Positions 60,412 to 64,000 of a stretch of DNA of 64,000 bases are shown here, piece after piece. Below the pieces are notes generated by a model, which searched no databases, was not told the DNA's origin, and worked only from the letters and a program-made list of their open reading frames with translations. How positions within the stretch are numbered: the first letter of the stretch is position 1; every line of letters begins with the position of its first letter. Both the position numbers and the translations under genes were made by a program. The DNA is taken from assembly GCA_947446645.1 (NCBI GenBank), contig CANFHA010000017.1, positions 1 to 64,000 on the forward strand, in the 5' to 3' direction. This DNA is from Chitinophagaceae bacterium. GTDB taxonomy: Bacteria > Bacteroidota > Bacteroidia > Chitinophagales > Chitinophagaceae.

Positions 60412-61233
60412 ATGGTTCACATACGTACAAAACAGGAAATTGAAATAATTCGAAGTAGTGCTCTAATGGTTTCTGCCACCTTAACCGAGGTGGCAAAATT
60501 TTTAAAGCCCGGTATCAAGACTATTTCTATAGATAAAATGGCCGAGCAGTTTATCCGCGACAATGGCGGCATACCCTCGTTCAAAAACTATCACGGTTTC
60601 CCTTACTCGCTTTGCATCTCTGTAAACGAGGTTGTTGTGCACGGTTTCCCCGGCGAATATGAGCTTAAAGACGGCGATATTATTTCTGTTGATTGTGGCT
60701 TTTACAAAAATGGTTATCACGGCGATTCGGCCTATACATTTGCTATTGGCGATGTAAAGCCGGAAGTACTGAAGCTGCTTAGAGTTACAAAGCAATCCGT
60801 TTATCTTGGTGTAGAGCAGGCCCGCGATCACAATCGCATAGGCGATATTTCTTACGCTGTAGAAAACTATACTAACCGCATACATGGCTACGGCGTTGTT
60901 CGTGAGCTGGTAGGTCACGGAGTTGGCAAAGAGCTGCACGAAGACCCACAGGTACCAAACAATGGTCGCCGTGGTGATGGCAAGAAGATAAAGGAAGGCC
61001 AGGTACTCGCTATAGAGCCCATGATCAATCTTGGCACCCGCGATGTAAAGACCCTCACAGATGGTTGGACGGTGGTTACTGCCGATGGTAAGCCCTCTGC
61101 TCACTTTGAGCATACCACAGCCGTGCGCAAAAACAAAGGTGAGCCACTTTCCTCATTCGCACCCATAGAAGCCGCAGAACAAGCTAATCCTGAGCTTAAT
61201 AGCAGTCATTACTACGCAGAGGCAGCTGTGTAA
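60412..61233 (+). CDS. map: Methionine aminopeptidase
   Basis: A 273-residue type I MetAP that removes the initiator Met. The metal ligands are in SVDCGFYKNGYHGDSAYTF (Asp pair), ELVGHGVGKELHEDPQVPN (His), VLAIEPMINLG (Glu) and AHFEHTTAV (Glu). It usually sits between secY and infA in this phylum, and here it ends the cluster. The C-terminal tail of about 20 residues (NPELNSSHYYAEAAV) is extra. Confidence 0.96.
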   Translation: MVHIRTKQEIEIIRSSALMVSATLTEVAKFLKPGIKTISIDKMAEQFIRDNGGIPSFKNYHGFPYSLCISVNEVVVHGFPGEYELKDGDIISVDCGFYKNGYHGDSAYTFAIGDVKPEVLKLLRVTKQSVYLGVEQARDHNRIGDISYAVENYTNRIHGYGVVRELVGHGVGKELHEDPQVPNNGRRGDGKKIKEGQVLAIEPMINLGTRDVKTLTDGWTVVTADGKPSAHFEHTTAVRKNKGEPLSSFAPIEAAEQANPELNSSHYYAEAAV

Positions 61234-61466
61234 TGGTTCAGTTTTCCTTTCGACATTTCCTTTCGATTGATAACATTTCTTCTTCCTGCTTTAATATTAG
61301 TCGAGTCACGCCTTACGGTTTGACTCAATTGGTTTTATGCTAACGTAAGTTTATCCAGACGCCACTTTGGTCATTTCCTTTTGAACCATCGCGGTATTCA
61401 TAACAAGTTCTTTCAGTGCAAATACTGGCACGATTTTTCCGCATTAGCTTTATTAATATTCACACT

Positions 61467-61616
61467 ATGATACGGAAACTAAGTTCTGGCAAGTACCGCA
61501 TTTATTCTCGCAAAGTAGACCCTAAAACACACCAAAGGAGAAATCTTGGCACATTCGATACTATGGATGAAGCAAAGAAGCATGAGCGCGAGATTCAGTA
61601 TTTTAAACACCATTAA
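61467..61616 (+). CDS. Small basic protein, conserved hypothetical
   Basis: A 49-residue protein starting MIRKLSSGKYRIYSRKVDPK and continuing THQRRNLGTFDTMDEAKKHE, ending REIQYFKHH. It looks like a short N-terminal Arm-type or integrase-like DNA-binding module with a basic strand pair followed by a helix. Similar tiny proteins occur in many bacteria and have no named role. The ORF could start 51 bp earlier, but the internal ATG gives the conserved start. The base composition is close to its neighbours. Confidence 0.6.
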   Translation: MIRKLSSGKYRIYSRKVDPKTHQRRNLGTFDTMDEAKKHEREIQYFKHH

Positions 61617-61624
61617 AGCGCTCT

Positions 61625-61777
61625 ATGAAAATTTCAAAGAAATCAAAATCGGAGGAAAAGACTAAAAAGAAGCACAAAAAGGAATCTTTGTTGCGCTCTT
61701 GTATCATTGGTGCATCTACGCCGCCACTGGGCCATATACCCTATAGGCCAGGAGAAAAGGATTGGGTATTTGACTGA
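61625..61777 (+). CDS. Possible 50-residue basic protein
   Basis: A 50-codon frame starting 8 bp after the previous stop: MKISKKSKSEEKTKKKHKK, then ESLLRSCIIGASTPPLGHI, PYRPGEKDWVFD. The first 20 residues are nearly all Lys, Ser and Glu. It matches nothing I know. The close spacing suggests one transcript with the gene at 61467. Confidence 0.35.
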   Translation: MKISKKSKSEEKTKKKHKKESLLRSCIIGASTPPLGHIPYRPGEKDWVFD

Positions 61778-61934
61778 TTGGCAGAACTTTAAACACCTCA
61801 GGCACGAAACATTGCTACTCATGTGCAATTATGTGCAAGAGCCTAAATCTGTAAATCTTGATCAAAGTTGCTACATCTATTATCTTTTACAGTCTTTATA
61901 AACTATTTTTGAGTTTATTCCGTAATACATATAA

Positions 61935-62669
61935 ATGAGTTGGTTCGAAAATTGGTTTGGTTCTCCGTTTTATAAGATACTTTATGAAAACAGGGATGAG
62001 TTTGAGGCGCAGGAGTTTGTAGAAAAACTGTTACAGTATCTGCAGCCGCCGCCAGGCAGTGCTATGCTCGATATAGCCTGTGGCGAAGGACGCTATGCCC
62101 GGCAGCTTGCTGAGCACGGCTTCAACGTCACCGGTATAGATATCTCACACCCAAGCATAGAAAAAGCAAAGGCATTTGAAACCGATAACCTGCAGTTTTT
62201 TGTGCAGGATATGCGCCTGCCTTTTTATATCAACTACTTCGATTACGCTTTTAATTTCTTCACCAGCTTCGGCTATTTTGCCCACGATCGTGATCACGCC
62301 CTGGCTGCAAGATCATTTGCTGCAGCCCTGAAAAACGGCGGCATACTCGTAGTCGACTACCTTAATTCAGAATTGGTATTGGCCAACCTTGTACCGCAGG
62401 AAACGGTGCAGCGCGGAAGCTATACTTTTAATATCACCCGTAGGGTAGAGCGCAAGCACATCATAAAGGAGATAAACTTTGTAGACGCGGACAAAAAGCC
62501 AAGGCAATATACCGAGCGTGTGGCCGCCTTTACCCAGTCTGACTTCGTGAAAATTTTCAAGCCCGCAGATATGCACCTGGTCAGCACCTTCGGCGACTAC
62601 CAGCTCGGTGCTTATCAGCCGGGTACGTCACCTCGACTCATCATGGTCTTTAAAAAGAAGTATGCTTAA
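61935..62669 (+). CDS. Class I SAM-dependent methyltransferase
   Basis: A 244-residue methyltransferase with MSWFENWFGSPFYKILYENR at the start. Motif I is AMLDIACGEGRYARQLAEHG and motif II is VTGIDISHPSIEKAK; the acidic and FNFFTSFGYFAHDRDH motifs follow. It resembles the UbiE/Methyltransf_25 group. The substrate is unknown. Its last 8 bases overlap the start of the PAP2 phosphatase gene (ATGCTTAA shared), so the two are translationally coupled. Confidence 0.88.
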   Translation: MSWFENWFGSPFYKILYENRDEFEAQEFVEKLLQYLQPPPGSAMLDIACGEGRYARQLAEHGFNVTGIDISHPSIEKAKAFETDNLQFFVQDMRLPFYINYFDYAFNFFTSFGYFAHDRDHALAARSFAAALKNGGILVVDYLNSELVLANLVPQETVQRGSYTFNITRRVERKHIIKEINFVDADKKPRQYTERVAAFTQSDFVKIFKPADMHLVSTFGDYQLGAYQPGTSPRLIMVFKKKYA

Positions 62670-63249
62670 GTCCATTCGCGATCTGGTAGTATATTATGAC
62701 CATGTTGCCTGGTATTACCTCAATACACAGTGGCATAATTCCGTTCTTGATCATATAGAGCCTTTTCTCAGAAATCAATGGTTTTGGGCTCCGCTATACT
62801 TGTTTCTGTTAGTGTTCATGACGGCTAATTTCGGGAAGAAAGGATGGATCTGGTGTGTTGTATATCTTATCTCCTTTATTCTTGCCGATCAGCTGAGTGC
62901 CACTGTAATGAAGCCTTATTTTCACCGCGTTCGTCCATGTAACAATCCCTACCTCGCTAACATTATTCATATCATTGTTCCATGTGGGGGAGGGTATAGT
63001 TTTCCCTCATCGCATGCGGCCAATCACTTTTCTATGGGCATATTTACTGCGGCTACCCTGGGCCGTCTTTTTAAGTGGGTGTGGCCGGTCGCCATTATAT
63101 GGGCTGCACTTGTAGCGTTAGCTCAGGTATATGTGGGTGTGCATTATCCGTTAGATGTTACCTGCGGTGGCATCATCGGTGCAATGATCGGATTATTCAC
63201 TGGCAGTATGTACAACAGGTATTTCGCGCTGGATAAGACTGTGAAATAA
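62662..63249 (+). CDS. PAP2-family membrane phosphatase
   Basis: About 195 residues from the ATG at 62662 (MLKSIRDLVVYYDHVAWYYL). The three PAP2 motifs are MKPYFHRVRPCNN (C1, K-x6-RP), GGYSFPSSHAANHFS (C2) and AQVYVGVHYPLDVTCGG (C3, with His and Asp). Five or six membrane helices fit the family (undecaprenyl-diphosphate phosphatase or lipid A 1-phosphatase-like). A link to the overlapping methyltransferase is possible, for example in lipid or glycan carrier handling, but is only inferred. Confidence 0.9.
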   Translation: MLKSIRDLVVYYDHVAWYYLNTQWHNSVLDHIEPFLRNQWFWAPLYLFLLVFMTANFGKKGWIWCVVYLISFILADQLSATVMKPYFHRVRPCNNPYLANIIHIIVPCGGGYSFPSSHAANHFSMGIFTAATLGRLFKWVWPVAIIWAALVALAQVYVGVHYPLDVTCGGIIGAMIGLFTGSMYNRYFALDKTVK

Positions 63250-63254
63250 TACCT

Positions 63255-64000
63255 CTACTGGCCGTTGTCCTTAAGGAATTTTGCCAGTTCCTCTTCATAG
63301 TTTTTGTAACTGAGTTTAGTATCCAGTGTGCCAAAATTTTCTTTGTCTACGGTGCTTGCGTAGGCCCACGTGGCGAAATCTACTTTACTGCTCTCAAAGT
63401 TGAACCAGTCCATCATCATCCCCACCTGCGAGGTGATTATCTGCTCGTTTTTCAGGCCATCTTTCAGCACATTCATCTTTTCGGTGTCCGTCTTTTTAGC
63501 GGCAACCTTTGTCTTCAGCTCGCTGGTCTTTGCCTCAGTCAGTGTGCCCATACTTTCGGCGGGTGCCGGCGATGCTACCGGGGAAGATGGCTCTATGTAT
63601 TTGTTGTCATTACCCGGGTCATTATTGTTATTATTTACCTGCGTAGAGGGTGAGCCCTGGTATTGATTTTCATTGTCCATGCGTGGTATTGCAGGGTTGA
63701 TCTGGCTGTAGCTGTTTATGTCCTGCTCCTGTATATCTGTAGCCCTGCTCATGGCCTCGTAGGTAAATACCGATATATACCCCCTGTGCGTAGCTACCCT
63801 GCCCGAATAGATGGCTACCTGGCGCATCTTTCCGCGCCGGTTAGGTTCCAGGGTATAGATCTTGAAGTTATGAAGGCCTGCAGGTAGCTCTCCTACCGTT
63901 ACTGATGTACCTGTTTTATTAAAGTATCGGCCATCTACTTCTACATTCAGCCGGCTGTTATCAGCCAGGCGCACTTTGAGCATAGATTGTGCAGAGCCGG
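63255..64000 (-). CDS. DUF4476 protein, 5' end cut by the window
   Basis: At least 248 residues. The reading frame is open to the right end of the window, where the codons read GSAQSMLKVRLADNS, so the ATG at 63983 is probably internal and the true start, with a signal peptide ending near the Ala-Gln, lies beyond. Residues near the N terminus form a beta-rich piece (SRLNVEVDGRYFNKTGTSV). After a Asn/Pro-rich linker comes DUF4476, with KMNVLKDGLKNEQIITSQVG and FATWAYASTVDKENFGTLDT. The family is frequent in Bacteroidota secreted proteins. The role is unknown. Confidence 0.8.
   Translation of the reverse strand, partial: GSAQSMLKVRLADNSRLNVEVDGRYFNKTGTSVTVGELPAGLHNFKIYTLEPNRRGKMRQVAIYSGRVATHRGYISVFTYEAMSRATDIQEQDINSYSQINPAIPRMDNENQYQGSPSTQVNNNNNDPGNDNKYIEPSSPVASPAPAESMGTLTEAKTSELKTKVAAKKTDTEKMNVLKDGLKNEQIITSQVGMMMDWFNFESSKVDFATWAYASTVDKENFGTLDTKLSYKNYEEELAKFLKDNGQ

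Overview
The window is a chromosomal segment from a member of the Bacteroidota, most like the Chitinophagales/Chitinophagaceae. The signs are a T9SS type A C-terminal sorting domain protein (45441-46469), a CcmC/CcmD pair of the Bacteroidota type, DUF4142, DUF4476 and DUF2252 proteins, many short SPII lipoproteins, promoters of the Bacteroidota form (TTG or TTTG, about 19 bp, TAnnTTTG), and almost no Shine-Dalgarno sequences in front of genes. The genus cannot be fixed from the sequence alone. I see no tRNA, rRNA, CRISPR array, prophage or insertion sequence.

Layout. 1-10.6 kb holds an HTH protein, a Sel1-repeat gene broken by two in-frame stops, OsmC, the LPS heptose epimerase HldD, a monofunctional peptidoglycan transglycosylase, small lipoproteins, an M20 dipeptidase, a HEAT-repeat protein, an exported adenosine deaminase and an FKBP isomerase. 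10.7-20.4 kb holds a beta-barrel-like protein, an exported alpha/beta hydrolase, an S41 protease, L25 and PRPP synthetase, the tRNA hydroxylase TrhO, two tandem related secreted proteins and a PspC protein. 20.6-33 kb is central metabolism and general functions: aconitase, glutamate dehydrogenase, CcmC/CcmD, methyltransferase, an Fpg/Nei glycosylase, a class-V PLP enzyme, an acyl-CoA dehydrogenase and an orphan ABC ATPase. 33-47.9 kb holds a DnaQ/GIY-YIG fusion nuclease, a PQQ-propeller lipoprotein, the rpsU-xerC-hpf run, riboflavin synthase, DUF2252, an esterase, DUF4142, RDD, GNAT, an exported ankyrin-MORN protein, a T9SS cargo protein and two tandem secreted paralogues.

48.2-61.2 kb is the S10-spc ribosomal protein cluster, read rightward: rpsJ, rplC, rplD, rplW, rplB, rpsS, rplV, rpsC, rplP, rpmC, rpsQ, rplN, rplX, rplE, rpsN, rpsH, rplF, rplR, rpsE, rpmD, rplO, secY, map. 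It lacks the str genes upstream (rpsL, rpsG, fusA) and the infA-rpmJ-rpsM-rpsK-rpsD-rpoA-rplQ block downstream. A strong promoter stands at 48061-48090, and a hairpin plus T-run lies between rplO and secY. After map come two very small ORFs, a methyltransferase overlapping a PAP2 phosphatase, and a DUF4476 protein cut by the window end.

The most notable non-genic signals are period-7 AT-rich spacer repeats in several ribosomal-cluster gaps (upstream of map, rplR, rpmD and rpsN), an SD-like sequence at rpsU where other genes lack one, a 16-bp perfect hairpin six bases before xerC, and an Arg/Gly tail on S3. I found no clearly novel multi-gene defence or secretion system.
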